Program-made: the position numbers and the translations under genes
The notes under the pieces: generated by a model
What the model saw: only the letters and a program-made list of their open reading frames with translations
Database searches by the model: none
What the model was told of the DNA's origin: nothing
In this document: positions 13,964-23,183 of the stretch, piece by piece
Numbering within the stretch: position 1 is the stretch's first letter
Layout: each line of letters begins with the position of its first letter
Origin: an uncultured Blautia sp.
GTDB taxonomy: Bacteria > Bacillota > Clostridia > Lachnospirales > Lachnospiraceae
Length of the DNA stretch: 24,787 nt
Assembly: GCA_900547615.1 (NCBI GenBank)
Contig: URHH01000032.1
Coordinates: 1 to 24,787 of the forward strand
Direction: 5' to 3'

Positions 13964-14692
13964 ATGAATGAAATTTTAAAAAGTTTATATAACAGAAAAT
14001 CTGTGCGCGTATATGAGGAACAATCAATTCCATCGGAAACTAAAAACGTGATTTTAGAAGCGGCCGTCCAGGCGCCAAGCGCAGGCTGCCAGCAGCTTTA
14101 TACAATTCTTGATATTACCGATGAAAAACTGAAAGAAGCTTTATCAGAAACATGCGATCACCAGCCTTTTATTGCAAAAGCTCCACTTGTTCTTATATTT
14201 TGTGCAGATTGTAAAAAGTGGTATGATGCTTATCTGGAAGCAAATTGCAGTCCCAGAAATCCTGGAGTGGGAGATTTGATGCTGGCAGTGACAGATGCGG
14301 TAATCGCAGCGCAGAACGCAGTTGTGGCAGCAGAAAGTTTTGGCGTGGGTTCCTGCTATATCGGAGATATTATGGAAAACTGCGAAGAGCAGAGAAGACT
14401 TTTAAATCTTCCAGAGTATGTGTTTCCTGCTGCTATGCTGGTATTCGGGTATCCTACAGAACAGCAGAAGAACCGCAAAAAGCCGGAGCGCTGTAAAATG
14501 AATTATATTGTACATGAAAATGCATATCGAAGTATGGGAGGAGAAGAATTGAAAGAAATGCTGACACCTCGCTGTAGCAGACAGTCCTTCGAAGAGTGGA
14601 TTGGTGCTTTTTGTGAAAGGAAATATAATTCCGATTTTTCAAAGGAAATGACACGCTCTGTGGGAGAATATCTGAAGCAGTTTGAATCTTGA
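13964..14692 (+). CDS. Nitroreductase family FMN oxidoreductase
   Basis: 242 residues. Signatures are the N-terminal FMN phosphate motif YNRKSVRVY, QAPSAGCQQ (36-45 region), the dimer helix VIAAQNAVVAAES, GVGSCYIGDI and the MLVFGYP strand followed by KKPER. These enzymes reduce nitro groups, quinones or other acceptors with NAD(P)H through FMN. The last 60 residues form an extra helical tail with two cysteines, also seen in clostridial members. Spacing of 3 bases from the flavodoxin-like gene suggests the two work together, one perhaps passing electrons to the other. Confidence 0.9.
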   Translation: MNEILKSLYNRKSVRVYEEQSIPSETKNVILEAAVQAPSAGCQQLYTILDITDEKLKEALSETCDHQPFIAKAPLVLIFCADCKKWYDAYLEANCSPRNPGVGDLMLAVTDAVIAAQNAVVAAESFGVGSCYIGDIMENCEEQRRLLNLPEYVFPAAMLVFGYPTEQQKNRKKPERCKMNYIVHENAYRSMGGEELKEMLTPRCSRQSFEEWIGAFCERKYNSDFSKEMTRSVGEYLKQFES

Positions 14693-14698
14693 TAAAGC

Positions 14699-14727
14699 AA
14701 GGACATTCTTTGGAGTGTCCTTATTTT
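14699..14727 (+). terminator. Rho-independent terminator after the nitroreductase gene
   Basis: AAGGACA (14699-14705) pairs with TGTCCTT (14716-14722), with a short inner TC/GA extension around TTTG, followed by ATTTTG. Moderate T-tract. Confidence 0.8.
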
Positions 14728-14731
14728 GTGC

Positions 14732-14760
14732 TTGCAAATAGGGAGGCAGAATGATAATAT
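14732..14760 (+). promoter_or_regulatory. Probable promoter of the adenine deaminase gene
   Basis: TTGCAA (14732-14737), 17-base spacer and TAATAT (14755-14760); each box matches sigma-A consensus at four of six positions. The leader to ATG 14818 is about 50 bases and A/T-rich. No purine riboswitch fold was recognised. Confidence 0.5.
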
Positions 14761-14817
14761 GATATAAAATAAAAAATACTTGATTAAAAAATCAGAAAAA
14801 TAAAAAGGAGGGGTATT

Positions 14818-16545
14818 ATGGAACTTGAGAAATATCGTATTCATTCCAAAATGGCAAGAGGCATGGAAAAAGCGGAGATTGTTTTTAAAAATGCCCGCGT
14901 TTTTCTGGCACATACAGGTGAATTTATAGATGGAGATGTAGCGGTAGCGGATGGCATTGTACTGGGGATTGGAACGTATCAGGGGGAGAAGGAAATCGAA
15001 ATGGACGGAAAACTTCTTGTGCCCGGATTTGTGGACAGTCATCTCCATCTGGAATCGACTCTTGTCACTCCGGGAGAACTGATCCGTCAGGCTGCCCAGT
15101 GCGGAACGACGACTTTTATCGTAGATCCCCATGAGTCTGCAAATGTTTCCGGTACAGACGGAATTGATTATATTCTGGATCAGACGGAAAATGTTCCGGC
15201 AAATGTATTTGTCATGATGCCTTCCTGTGTTCCGGCAACTCATGTAGATGACAACGGCTGTACGCTGACAGCGGGAAAAATGAAAAACTATCTTGAGAAT
15301 CCAAGGATTCTGGGGTTGGGGGAAGTGATGGACGCGCCGTCTGTAATAGAGGGAAGCGTATCCATGTATGAAAAACTGAGCCTTTTCCAGAATCGTGTGC
15401 GGGACGGGCATGCGCCGTTTCTCTCAAAGGGGGATTTATCTGCGTATGCCCTCGCAGGAATTTCCACAGACCATGAATGCGTGACGTATGAATACGCGAT
15501 GGAAGAGTGCAGAAACGGAATGCAGGTACTGATCCGTGAGGGAAGCGCCGCAAGAAATCTGGATGCGATCGTAAAAGGGATCGTGGAACATCATACAGAT
15601 ACAGAAAGCTTTTGTTTCTGTACAGATGATAAGCACATAGAAGAGATCAGAAAAGACGGACATATTAATTATAATGTAAAAAGAGCGGTGAGTCTCGGTT
15701 TGTCTCTTCCCGCTGCCCTTAAAATGGCAACTATTCAGGCGGCAAGATGCTACGGACTGAAAAATATCGGAGCCATTGCTCCTGGGTATCAGGCTGATTT
15801 TGTTGTGCTGGATAATGAGAAAGATTTAAACGTAGTGGACGTTTATTATAAAGGAGAAAGAATTATACCGGACGAAAAGCCGGAGATCAAGCCATGTCCG
15901 CCTGTCCTAAAAAATACGGTGCATCTGGCAAGAGTGCAGGAGCGTGATTTCCGCCTTCTTCATACAGGAGAAAAAGCGCATGTGATCGTAATGGAGGAAG
16001 GACAGATCACAACAAAGGATTCCTATGAAGAAGTTCCGTGGAAAGAAGAAAACGGGGAGAAAATTTTTGTTCCAGATTCGGCATATCAGAAGATTGCAGT
16101 TCTGGAACGCCATAAAAACACAGGAAAAATCGGAGTGGGAATTATAAAAGGTTTCCATCTTTCAGGAGGAGCGATTGCTTCCAGTGTATCCCATGATTCC
16201 CACAATATGATCGTGATAGGAGATAACGACAGGGATATGCTTCTTGCAGTACAGGAACTGGTGCATACACAGGGAGGATATACATTGGTGGAAAATGGAA
16301 AGGTCTACAGAACGCTTCCGCTTCCTGTCATGGGACTTATGAGTGATGTGGGATATGAGAAGGTAAATGAAGCGCTTAAAGATATGATTCCAAAGGCACA
16401 TGAAATGGGAATCCCCGCAGGCTTCGACCCGTTTATTACCCTGTCCTTTATGGCGCTTCCTGTAATTCCGGAAATCCGTATTACACCAAGAGGAATCTAT
16501 CTGGTAAAAGAGGACCGTATGCTGCGGGGACCATTTGAAAATTAA
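14818..16545 (+). CDS. ade: Adenine deaminase
   Basis: 575 residues, normal for the bacterial Ade family of amidohydrolases, which turns adenine into hypoxanthine and ammonia for purine salvage. Domains: a beta-sandwich start (IVFKNARVFLAHTGEFIDGDVAV), the metal motif DSHLHLE (H75, H77), TTTFIVDPHE, GLGEVMDAP, DGHAPFLS, STDHEC and FCTDDKHIEEI. The C-terminal domain carries SHDSHNMIVIGDND and GGYTLVENG, both typical of Ade. AAGGAGGGG lies just before ATG 14818. Transcribed alone from the promoter at 14732-14760. It converges with the histidine kinase gene with only one base between the two stop codons and no terminator between them. Confidence 0.95.
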   Translation: MELEKYRIHSKMARGMEKAEIVFKNARVFLAHTGEFIDGDVAVADGIVLGIGTYQGEKEIEMDGKLLVPGFVDSHLHLESTLVTPGELIRQAAQCGTTTFIVDPHESANVSGTDGIDYILDQTENVPANVFVMMPSCVPATHVDDNGCTLTAGKMKNYLENPRILGLGEVMDAPSVIEGSVSMYEKLSLFQNRVRDGHAPFLSKGDLSAYALAGISTDHECVTYEYAMEECRNGMQVLIREGSAARNLDAIVKGIVEHHTDTESFCFCTDDKHIEEIRKDGHINYNVKRAVSLGLSLPAALKMATIQAARCYGLKNIGAIAPGYQADFVVLDNEKDLNVVDVYYKGERIIPDEKPEIKPCPPVLKNTVHLARVQERDFRLLHTGEKAHVIVMEEGQITTKDSYEEVPWKEENGEKIFVPDSAYQKIAVLERHKNTGKIGVGIIKGFHLSGGAIASSVSHDSHNMIVIGDNDRDMLLAVQELVHTQGGYTLVENGKVYRTLPLPVMGLMSDVGYEKVNEALKDMIPKAHEMGIPAGFDPFITLSFMALPVIPEIRITPRGIYLVKEDRMLRGPFEN

Positions 16546-16546
16546 A

Positions 16547-17956
16547 TTATTTTGCTTTTTCCAGCGTAAATATGAATTCTGTTCCAACGCCCTCGGTGCT
16601 GATCACATTGATGTTCTGACCGTGGGCGTTTATGATTTCTTTTACAATGGAGAGACCGAGACCTGTTCCAAGCCGGTCTTTTCCTCTCGATGTATCCAGT
16701 TTATAGAAACGCTCCCAGATTCTGGAAATCTTTTCTTTGGGTATCCCGGATCCGTGGTCTTTGACAGAGACAAAGACTTTTCCGTTTTTTTCCGTAGTTT
16801 CCAGTACAATAGAAGAGTTATTATTACTGAATTTTAAAGCATTGTCAAGAAGATTATAAATAACCTGCTGGATCTGTTCCATATCTGCACGCACAAAAAG
16901 TTCTTTTCCTGTAAGATAAAGAACAAGCTGAATGTTGCGCTTTGCACAACTTCCTTCAAAGGTTGCGGCTGTTGTGCGGAGGGTTTCATTGATGTCAAAG
17001 CGGTGCACGTGCATCAGCCGTTTTTTGATGTCCAGATCGTTTAAGGCGAGAAGGTTTCGCGTGAGTTTTTCAAGCCGTTCAGATTCATAGGCGATAATTT
17101 TTAAATATTTCTCCTGAAGCTCATGCGGAATCGTTCCGTCCAGCATTGCCTGCACATATCCTTTGATAGAAGTAAGGGGAGAACGGAAATCGTGGGAGAC
17201 GTTGGAAATAAAACGTCTCTGATATTCGCCGTTCCGGTTTAATTTGTCCGCCATATAATTCAGAGAATTTGCCAGGTATCCCATTTCGTCATCTGTTTTT
17301 ATGGGAATCTTATAAGAAAGATTTCCATTTCCAAACTCGGAAGCTCCGTTTACAATCTGCTGAAGCGGTTTGTGAATACGGGAGCGGTACAGAAGGATAA
17401 GAAGTATGGCTGCACCGTACAGAAGAAGAAACATAAAAACGAGAACTTCCTGGAAGGTGCTTCTGTCATTATAAATTTGCTGCATGGGGTAGTGAAGGAA
17501 TACGTACCCTTTGATACCTGTGCCGCGGATGATAGCAGAAACAACTGTAAGATGTTTTGAGGAAAAACAGTCATGGAAGGTTCCTATTTCATATGCGCCT
17601 TCCTGGGATAGGCGGGAAGCAGTATCTAAAACTTCAGATGGTTTCGGAAGTTCTTCTCTGTTTGCCGTGTCGAAAAGGATTTCTCCGTCAGCAGCGGTGA
17701 TCCATATGCTGGCATTTTGAAAATCTGCGATTTCTTTCAGCGGTCTTCCAAAATATTTCATAGTGTCAGAAGACACGAGCTGGTCAAAGGATTCATGATT
17801 TGCAATGTGGGTTACTTCTTTCTGCAGTTCCTGCACGGTGTGTTCTTCCAGACGGAGTTCCACAAGATAGGAGCCTCCGGACACAATAAGGAAGAAACAC
17901 ACAAAGCCAAGAGCGATATAGTACATAAAAACTTTTGTAAAAACAGAGCGTGTCAT
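16547..17956 (-). CDS. Two-component sensor histidine kinase
   Basis: 469 residues. TM1 is about 9-30 and TM2 about 171-191, enclosing an extracytoplasmic sensor of about 140 residues (WITAADGEILFDT, PAS/Cache-like by appearance). HAMP follows at about 192-244, then HisKA with H-box NVSHDFRSPLTSIKGY (H255) and a HATPase domain with N-box NLLDNALKFSN (N372), DHGSGIP, FERFYKL-like WERFYKLDTSR and GTGLGLSIVK. It should phosphorylate the response regulator encoded just upstream: their stop and start codons overlap at 17956. Signal unknown. The gene is last in the minus-strand run from mutS2. Confidence 0.95.
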   Translation of the reverse strand: MTRSVFTKVFMYYIALGFVCFFLIVSGGSYLVELRLEEHTVQELQKEVTHIANHESFDQLVSSDTMKYFGRPLKEIADFQNASIWITAADGEILFDTANREELPKPSEVLDTASRLSQEGAYEIGTFHDCFSSKHLTVVSAIIRGTGIKGYVFLHYPMQQIYNDRSTFQEVLVFMFLLLYGAAILLILLYRSRIHKPLQQIVNGASEFGNGNLSYKIPIKTDDEMGYLANSLNYMADKLNRNGEYQRRFISNVSHDFRSPLTSIKGYVQAMLDGTIPHELQEKYLKIIAYESERLEKLTRNLLALNDLDIKKRLMHVHRFDINETLRTTAATFEGSCAKRNIQLVLYLTGKELFVRADMEQIQQVIYNLLDNALKFSNNNSSIVLETTEKNGKVFVSVKDHGSGIPKEKISRIWERFYKLDTSRGKDRLGTGLGLSIVKEIINAHGQNINVISTEGVGTEFIFTLEKAK

Positions 17957-18654
17957 CAGGATTTTACCTCAAATTTATAACCGATGCCCCATACTGTAGC
18001 GATTGCCCAGTTGGGGTGGTCTTTTATTTTTTCGCGTAGACGTTTGATATGCACGTCTACTGTTCTTGTGTCGCCAATATATTCATATCCCCAGATATGA
18101 TCCAGAAGCTGCTCTCTTGTAAAAACCTGGTTTGGAGAGGATGCGAGGAAGTAGAGAAGTTCCAGTTCTTTTGGGGGCATATCAATCTGTCGTCCCATGT
18201 AGGTAACAGAATAATTTGTAAGATTGATGGTAAGATCCGGGTAGCTGACACATTTTTCGTTGGAAGGTGCGGGAGCCGGCTTTACCTGGAAACGGCGAAG
18301 GACAGCCCGTACCCTTGCAACAAGTTCCTTTGTATCAAAAGGTTTGATAATGTAGTCGTCTGCGCCAAGCTCGAGTCCGAGAACCTTGTCAAAGGTCTCT
18401 GCTTTTGCAGAGAGCATGATAATGGGTACGTCCGAGGTATGGCGGATTTCACGGCATACCTGGTATCCGTCCATGCCGGGAAGCATAAGATCCAGAAGGA
18501 TCAGGTTCGGTCGGAACGTTTCTATTTCTTTTAATGCCTGCTCCCCGTCATTTACAATCCGCGTTTCAAAGCATTCCTTTGTAAGGTACAGGGCGATCAG
18601 CTCTGCGATATTGTTATCATCATCAACGATGAGGATTTTCTGTTTGGTGACCAT
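17956..18654 (-). CDS. OmpR/PhoB-family response regulator
   Basis: 232 residues. Receiver domain 1-120 with the acidic pocket D11/D12, phospho-acceptor D55 (LILLDLMLPGMDGY) and K104 (IIKPFD). A winged-helix DNA-binding domain follows at about 140-230 (PPKELELLYFLA, FTREQLLDHIWGYEY, RTVDVHIKRLREKI, TVWGIGYKFE). Partner of the adjacent histidine kinase. GGAGG lies about 11 bases upstream of ATG 18654. It begins 16 bases after the mutS2 stop, so it is probably on the mutS2 transcript. Regulon not visible. Confidence 0.96.
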   Translation of the reverse strand: MVTKQKILIVDDDNNIAELIALYLTKECFETRIVNDGEQALKEIETFRPNLILLDLMLPGMDGYQVCREIRHTSDVPIIMLSAKAETFDKVLGLELGADDYIIKPFDTKELVARVRAVLRRFQVKPAPAPSNEKCVSYPDLTINLTNYSVTYMGRQIDMPPKELELLYFLASSPNQVFTREQLLDHIWGYEYIGDTRTVDVHIKRLREKIKDHPNWAIATVWGIGYKFEVKS

Positions 18655-18670
18655 TGAAAATGATGCCTCC

Positions 18671-21052
18671 TTATTTTTTAAACTCCACGATGGTTACTCC
18701 GGCATCTCCCTCACCAAATTCACCCAGTCGGAAGGATTCCACGTGTTTCTGGCGTTTGAGATAATTGTGGACACCTTTTCGGAGAGCGCCGGTTCCTTTT
18801 CCATGAACAATGCGCACACTCTTCATATGTGCAATGTAGGCGTCGTCAAGATATTTGTCAAGTTCTGCGATCGCCTCGTCCACAGTTTTTCCGAGAAGGT
18901 TGATTTCTGTGGAAATGCTGGCAGATTTTGACATGCGGATTTTTCCTGCTCCTGTGCGCTGCATGGAGGCAGTTTTGATAACCGGCTCGTCAATCAGCTC
19001 AAGGTCAGAAATATGTACTTTGGAACGGATAATTCCTGTCTGCACAAAGAGATACCCCTTTGAATCAGGGCGGCTGCTTACGGTTCCTGTGAGATTCATG
19101 CTGAGTACCTTTACGGAATCTCCAAGAGAAAGATCTTTCGCAGACAGTTCTTTTTTCGGCTTTTTCACTTCTTTTTTCTGAGTCATGCCTTTTTCGGCTT
19201 TTGACATGCGTTCGCGGATCGCCTGGCGTTCCCGTTCCATTGCTGATGTGTCTACATGATCTTTCTGGAATTTATGGAAAGACTTCATTGTCTGGTCTGC
19301 ATATTCCTTGGCTTCTCGTAAAATGGCGTGTGCCTCCTCATTTGCCTGGCGGATAATGCGGTCTTTCTGTTCGTCCAGTTTTTCCTGCTTGGATTGCAAC
19401 AGGGATTTTAAAGTCTCAATTTCCTTTTTATAACGGGCTGCTTCTTCCCGCTCTTTTTCCAGAGTAATACGGTTCTGCTCAAGAGAAGAAAGCATATCCT
19501 CAAAGGATTCGTCCTGCTCGCTTATCTGCTCTTTTGCCTTCTCAATGATGTAATCCGGAAGACCGAGTTTTGAGGAAATGGCAAAAGCGTTACTTTTTCC
19601 CGGAACACCGATTAACAGGCGGTAGGTGGGGCGAAGTGTTTCCACGTCAAATTCGCAGCAGGCATTTTCCACACCTGGAGTGGAAAGCGCGTAGACCTTA
19701 AGCTCGCTGTAATGGGTGGTTGCCATTGTGCGAATGCCTCTCTCATGAAGGTGGGAGAGAATGGAAATGGCAAGGGCAGCGCCTTCTGTAGGGTCAGTTC
19801 CCGCTCCAAGTTCGTCGAAAAGGACAAGAGAGCGGCTGTCAGCTTTTTTGAGGAAAGACACTACGTTTGTCATATGGGAGGAAAACGTACTTAAGGACTG
19901 CTCAATGCTCTGTTCGTCCCCAATGTCTGCGTAAACTTCATGGAAAACAGAAAGTTCGGAGCGGTCGTATGCAGGGATATGAAGCCCGGACTGTCCCATC
20001 ATGGTAAGAAGTCCAACTGTTTTTAAGGAAACGGTTTTTCCGCCCGTATTTGGTCCTGTCACAACGAGAAGGTCAAAATCTTCTCCAAGGCGGACATCAA
20101 TAGGAACCGCCTTTTTTTTGTCAATAAGGGGATGACGGGCTTTTCGAAGATGAATCCGTCCCTCTTCATTAAAAATAGGTTCTGTGGCGTTCATATCCAT
20201 AGCAAGGGCGGCTCTTGCGAAAATAAAATCAAGCTGCACAAGGATTTCCAGGTCGGTAAGGATTTCCTCTCTGGAAAGCGCTGTCATTTCGCTTAAAGAA
20301 GCAAGAATTACCTCGATTTCTTTCTGCTCCTGAAGTTCCAGTTCCCTGATGTCATTATTTAATTTTACGACTGCCATAGGCTCGATAAAAAGGGTGGAGC
20401 CTGTGGAGGACTGGTCGTGGATCATGCCGGGAACCTGTCCCTTATACTCTGCTTTTACGGGAATGCAGTAGCGGCCGTTTCGCATGGTAATAACCGCGTC
20501 CTGAAGATAATTTCTTGCGCCTCCGTTTACAAGAGAAGAAAGCTGTGTGTGGATTTTGTCATTTACGGTTTTCATATTGCGGCGAATCTGACGAAGTGTG
20601 CTGCTGGCATCGTCGCTGATCTCGTCTTCCGAGAGGATACATCTGCGGATTTCCGTTGAAAGGGGCGTGAGCGGCTCCAGGTTCTGGAACATTCCGTCAA
20701 GAGAATCCGGAAGGCTGTCGCTCCTGTCATTTCTGGAATATGCTTTCACTCTGTTTGCGTTTTCCAGAAGACTGCATATGGAAAGAAGCTCAGGGATTCC
20801 AAGCGTGCTGCCGATTTCCAGACGTTTTAAAGAGCCGCGCACGTCTTTTACGCTTCCAAAGGAAAGGCTTCCCTTTTGAAAAAGACGGGTAAGGGCGTCC
20901 TTTGTCTGTGTCTGGAGTCTTCGGATTTCTTCTATATCGGTTAATGGAGAAAGCCTGCGGCAAAGCTCTTTTCCCATAGGGGAGGAGGCTTTCTCTGTAA
21001 GCTGTTCTACAATTTTGCTGTACTCTAATGCTTTATATGCTTTCTGATTCAT
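18671..21052 (-). CDS. mutS2: MutS2 family ATPase with Smr domain (ribosome rescue/recombination)
   Basis: 793 residues, the usual length. Order: MutS-like clamp and lever helices (1-300), ATPase with Walker A GPNTGGKT (333-340) and Walker B LVLFDELGAGTDPTEG (409-424), a coiled coil (about 510-640, very rich in Lys/Glu), a KOW-like patch (KDLSLGDSVKVL) and a C-terminal Smr domain (720-793) with VHGKGTGALR. In Bacillus the family splits collided ribosomes (also called RqcU); in other species it suppresses recombination. The Smr entry motif, usually D/ELHG or DLRG, reads NLLG here, which may reduce or abolish nuclease activity. AGGAG precedes ATG 21052. First gene of the unit mutS2-response regulator-kinase. 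Confidence 0.96.
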   Translation of the reverse strand: MNQKAYKALEYSKIVEQLTEKASSPMGKELCRRLSPLTDIEEIRRLQTQTKDALTRLFQKGSLSFGSVKDVRGSLKRLEIGSTLGIPELLSICSLLENANRVKAYSRNDRSDSLPDSLDGMFQNLEPLTPLSTEIRRCILSEDEISDDASSTLRQIRRNMKTVNDKIHTQLSSLVNGGARNYLQDAVITMRNGRYCIPVKAEYKGQVPGMIHDQSSTGSTLFIEPMAVVKLNNDIRELELQEQKEIEVILASLSEMTALSREEILTDLEILVQLDFIFARAALAMDMNATEPIFNEEGRIHLRKARHPLIDKKKAVPIDVRLGEDFDLLVVTGPNTGGKTVSLKTVGLLTMMGQSGLHIPAYDRSELSVFHEVYADIGDEQSIEQSLSTFSSHMTNVVSFLKKADSRSLVLFDELGAGTDPTEGAALAISILSHLHERGIRTMATTHYSELKVYALSTPGVENACCEFDVETLRPTYRLLIGVPGKSNAFAISSKLGLPDYIIEKAKEQISEQDESFEDMLSSLEQNRITLEKEREEAARYKKEIETLKSLLQSKQEKLDEQKDRIIRQANEEAHAILREAKEYADQTMKSFHKFQKDHVDTSAMERERQAIRERMSKAEKGMTQKKEVKKPKKELSAKDLSLGDSVKVLSMNLTGTVSSRPDSKGYLFVQTGIIRSKVHISDLELIDEPVIKTASMQRTGAGKIRMSKSASISTEINLLGKTVDEAIAELDKYLDDAYIAHMKSVRIVHGKGTGALRKGVHNYLKRQKHVESFRLGEFGEGDAGVTIVEFKK

Positions 21053-21110
21053 AATATCTCCTGTTTCTCTGTGATGCTTTTACGGAATCGTGGGAAATTC
21101 CGACATTTCT

Positions 21111-21139
21111 ATTTTACATGATTTTGGTGGCAATGAAAA
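21111..21139 (-). promoter_or_regulatory. Probable promoter of mutS2
   Basis: On the minus strand: TTTTCA (21139-21134), 17-base spacer, TAAAAT (21116-21111). The -10 matches five of six consensus bases, the -35 four of six. Predicted leader about 50 bases. A CGGAAT/ATTCCG inverted repeat at 21083-21102 lies at the transcription start. Confidence 0.5.
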
Positions 21140-21164
21140 GGAAAAAAGGAAAATACCGTTTTTT

Positions 21165-21965
21165 CTATGGTGTTATATCCGATTCTGTCTTATTTTTCAG
21201 TTGTTTTACTAAAAGAAAAAATTCTTTTGTATACTCCCTGTAGACAGTGACGCCTTTATTTTCCAGTTCCTGCAAAATGCCTTCATCTTTTTTTGTTTTG
21301 GGTTCATAAATTACAAGTTTCAGAGAAGGAATCTGTAACAATACGTCCAGATTGGTTACAGAAACCCGACTGAGATTTACAGCTTCCAGATGAGGGAGCT
21401 GCTGCAGCGGGGAAAGGTCTGTAAAAGGGTTGTTGTTTAAATCAAGAAAGCGCAGGCTGGTTAGATCTTTCAATCCCTGAATATCCTGAATGTCATTGTT
21501 GATGATATAAAGATCTTCAATCTGACGGCATTCGGAAAGAAAGTCCAGATTTTCAAAATAATCAAAGTATGTCAGATCCAGTTCTTTTAAATTTGGAAGC
21601 TCCGGAAGCGTTTCTGATAACATTTGAGGAATGCCTCCGCGCTGTTTTTGAAATTCAGCGGCTTCTTCCTCTGTCATAAGACCTGTTTCGTATGTTAAAT
21701 CTAAACGGCTCAAATTTGGAAACAGCTTTAAATCTTCCAGAGTGGTAAAACGTTTGTCGGTTTTTGTTACATAAAAACTTTCGATTTTAGGAAGCTCTGT
21801 TTTCAGTACCCTGCCTCTTCCGTTATCTAAAAGATAGAGAGTTTGCAGTTCCATATTTTTGTCCTGAAATTTGACGCATTTGCTGTCATACCAGAAGCGA
21901 ATGCCGAGAAGTCCAAGGATAAAAACAGCGAGAACAGAAACGAAAATGATATTTTGCTTTTTCAT
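21165..21965 (-). CDS. Membrane-anchored leucine-rich-repeat protein
   Basis: 266 residues. The N-terminus MKKQNIIFVSVLAVFILGLLGIRFW is one hydrophobic helix without a lipobox, so a signal anchor with the rest outside the cell is likely. Residues about 75-220 form SDS22/internalin-like leucine-rich repeats of about 22 residues (LSRLDLTYE, LKELDLTYF, IEDLYIINNDI, LRFLDLNNNPFTDLSPL, LEAVNLSRVSV). The last 40 residues are charged. Such proteins bind other proteins at the surface; the ligand is not known. It is transcribed alone, divergently from yhaM. Confidence 0.85.
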   Translation of the reverse strand: MKKQNIIFVSVLAVFILGLLGIRFWYDSKCVKFQDKNMELQTLYLLDNGRGRVLKTELPKIESFYVTKTDKRFTTLEDLKLFPNLSRLDLTYETGLMTEEEAAEFQKQRGGIPQMLSETLPELPNLKELDLTYFDYFENLDFLSECRQIEDLYIINNDIQDIQGLKDLTSLRFLDLNNNPFTDLSPLQQLPHLEAVNLSRVSVTNLDVLLQIPSLKLVIYEPKTKKDEGILQELENKGVTVYREYTKEFFLLVKQLKNKTESDITP

Positions 21966-22028
21966 ACACTTTCCCTTTCAGATCGATAAAATATTCATTC
22001 TGTAAGTGACATCTTCGGTGTTAAAAAG

Positions 22029-22058
22029 AGTATATCATGGAAAAGAAAGAAATTTCAA
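22029..22058 (-). promoter_or_regulatory. Promoter of the leucine-rich-repeat gene
   Basis: On the minus strand: TTGAAA (22058-22053), 18-base spacer, TATACT (22034-22029); each box matches five of six consensus bases. Leader about 57 bases to ATG 21965. Confidence 0.65.
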
Positions 22059-22149
22059 TCATAATACGAAAACTTTCGGACGCTCCTAAAATCTCATTTC
22101 ACGGTAAAGAATGTGTCTGTGATTTTCTGTGGCAATGGAAAGGAAAATA

Positions 22150-22196
22150 TGTTATATTATATAGCAAAGCTTTGTATCTGCCTGATTTGAGGCAGA
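22150..22196 (+). promoter_or_regulatory. yhaM promoter (extended -10) and leader hairpin
   Basis: TGTTATATT (22150-22158) is an extended -10; a poor -35 (GTGGCA, 22129-22134) is 18 bases upstream. In the leader, TCTGCCT (22177-22183) and AGGCAGA (22190-22196) form a perfect 7-pair stem with a 6-base loop. It has no T-tract, so it is not a terminator; a role in mRNA stability or control is possible. Confidence 0.5.
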
Positions 22197-22230
22197 CAGT
22201 AAATATACCAGTTTAGAAAGGCAGAAAGTT

Positions 22231-23178
22231 ATGCGTTTTATAAATGAATTACACGAAGGCGACAGAATCAGCGGAATTTATCTCTGTAAGCAGAAGAGTT
22301 CCGCTGTGACAAAAAACGGAAAACCATACGAAAATGTAATCCTGCAGGATAAGACAGGAACGATTGACGCAAAGATATGGGATCCCAATTCTCTTGGCAT
22401 AGACGAGTTTGACGCGCTTGACTATGTGGATATTATGGGAGATGTAACAAGTTTTGCGGGAGCAATGCAGGTAAGCATCAAAAGAGCGCGAAAGGCAGGA
22501 GAGGGAGAGTATGATCCGGCGGATTACCTTCCTGTCAGTGAAAACAGTACAGACGATATGTACGCTCAGCTTCTTACTATGATACATAGCGTGAAAAATC
22601 CACATTTATCCGCGCTTCTTAAGAAACTGTTTGTGGAAGATGAGGAGTTTTTACAGGTGTTTAAGGGACATTCCGCAGCGAAAACTGTTCATCACGGATT
22701 TATCGGCGGTCTTATGGAGCATACGTTAAGCGTTTCCAGACTGTGCGATTATATGGCGGGGGCATATCCGCTGTTAAAAAGGGATTTGCTGATCAGCGCG
22801 GCGCTTCTTCATGATATTGGAAAAACAAGAGAACTTTCTCCATTTCCAATCAACGATTATACAGATGAGGGACAGCTTCTTGGTCATATTGTAATCGGTT
22901 CTCAGATGATCCACGATATGGCAAGAGAAATCCCGGATTTTCCGGTTGACCTGGAAAACCAGTTGATTCACTGCATTCTTGCGCATCACGGAGAGCTGGA
23001 ATACGGTTCCCCGAAAAAACCGGCGCTTGCGGAAGCTGTGGCTCTGAACCTTGCGGACAACACAGATGCCCGTATGGAAACACTTACAGAAATTTTTGCA
23101 GCAGACAAAGGGAAAAAGGAGTGGCTTGGTTATAACCGCCTTTTTGAATCAAATATAAGAAGAACAGGAGATTTATAA
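22231..23178 (+). CDS. yhaM: 3'-5' exoribonuclease YhaM
   Basis: 315 residues, the typical length. An OB-fold nucleic-acid-binding domain (1-90: GKPYENVILQDKTGTIDAKIWD) precedes an HD metal-dependent phosphohydrolase domain with H154/H155, H164 (GGLMEHTLSV), HD194-195 (LLHDIGKTRE), and HH near 252 (ILAHHGELEYGS). In Firmicutes YhaM trims mRNA 3' ends. It starts at ATG 22231 after AAAGGCAGAAAG. rlmD begins five bases after its stop, so they are co-transcribed. Confidence 0.95.
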   Translation: MRFINELHEGDRISGIYLCKQKSSAVTKNGKPYENVILQDKTGTIDAKIWDPNSLGIDEFDALDYVDIMGDVTSFAGAMQVSIKRARKAGEGEYDPADYLPVSENSTDDMYAQLLTMIHSVKNPHLSALLKKLFVEDEEFLQVFKGHSAAKTVHHGFIGGLMEHTLSVSRLCDYMAGAYPLLKRDLLISAALLHDIGKTRELSPFPINDYTDEGQLLGHIVIGSQMIHDMAREIPDFPVDLENQLIHCILAHHGELEYGSPKKPALAEAVALNLADNTDARMETLTEIFAADKGKKEWLGYNRLFESNIRRTGDL

Positions 23179-23183
23179 TCCAG

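Noticed and set aside
14780..14795. TTGAT-N6-ATCAG, Fnr-like box upstream of ade
   Set aside because: Fnr boxes have a 4-base spacer; this one has 6 in a very A-rich stretch and lies downstream of the likely promoter.
18671..18900. Loss of the DLHG motif in the MutS2 Smr domain (NLLG) as a sign of a broken gene
   Set aside because: The rest of the Smr domain (VHGKGTGALR) is intact, and I recall similar sequences in related clostridial MutS2 proteins, so it is more likely a lineage feature.
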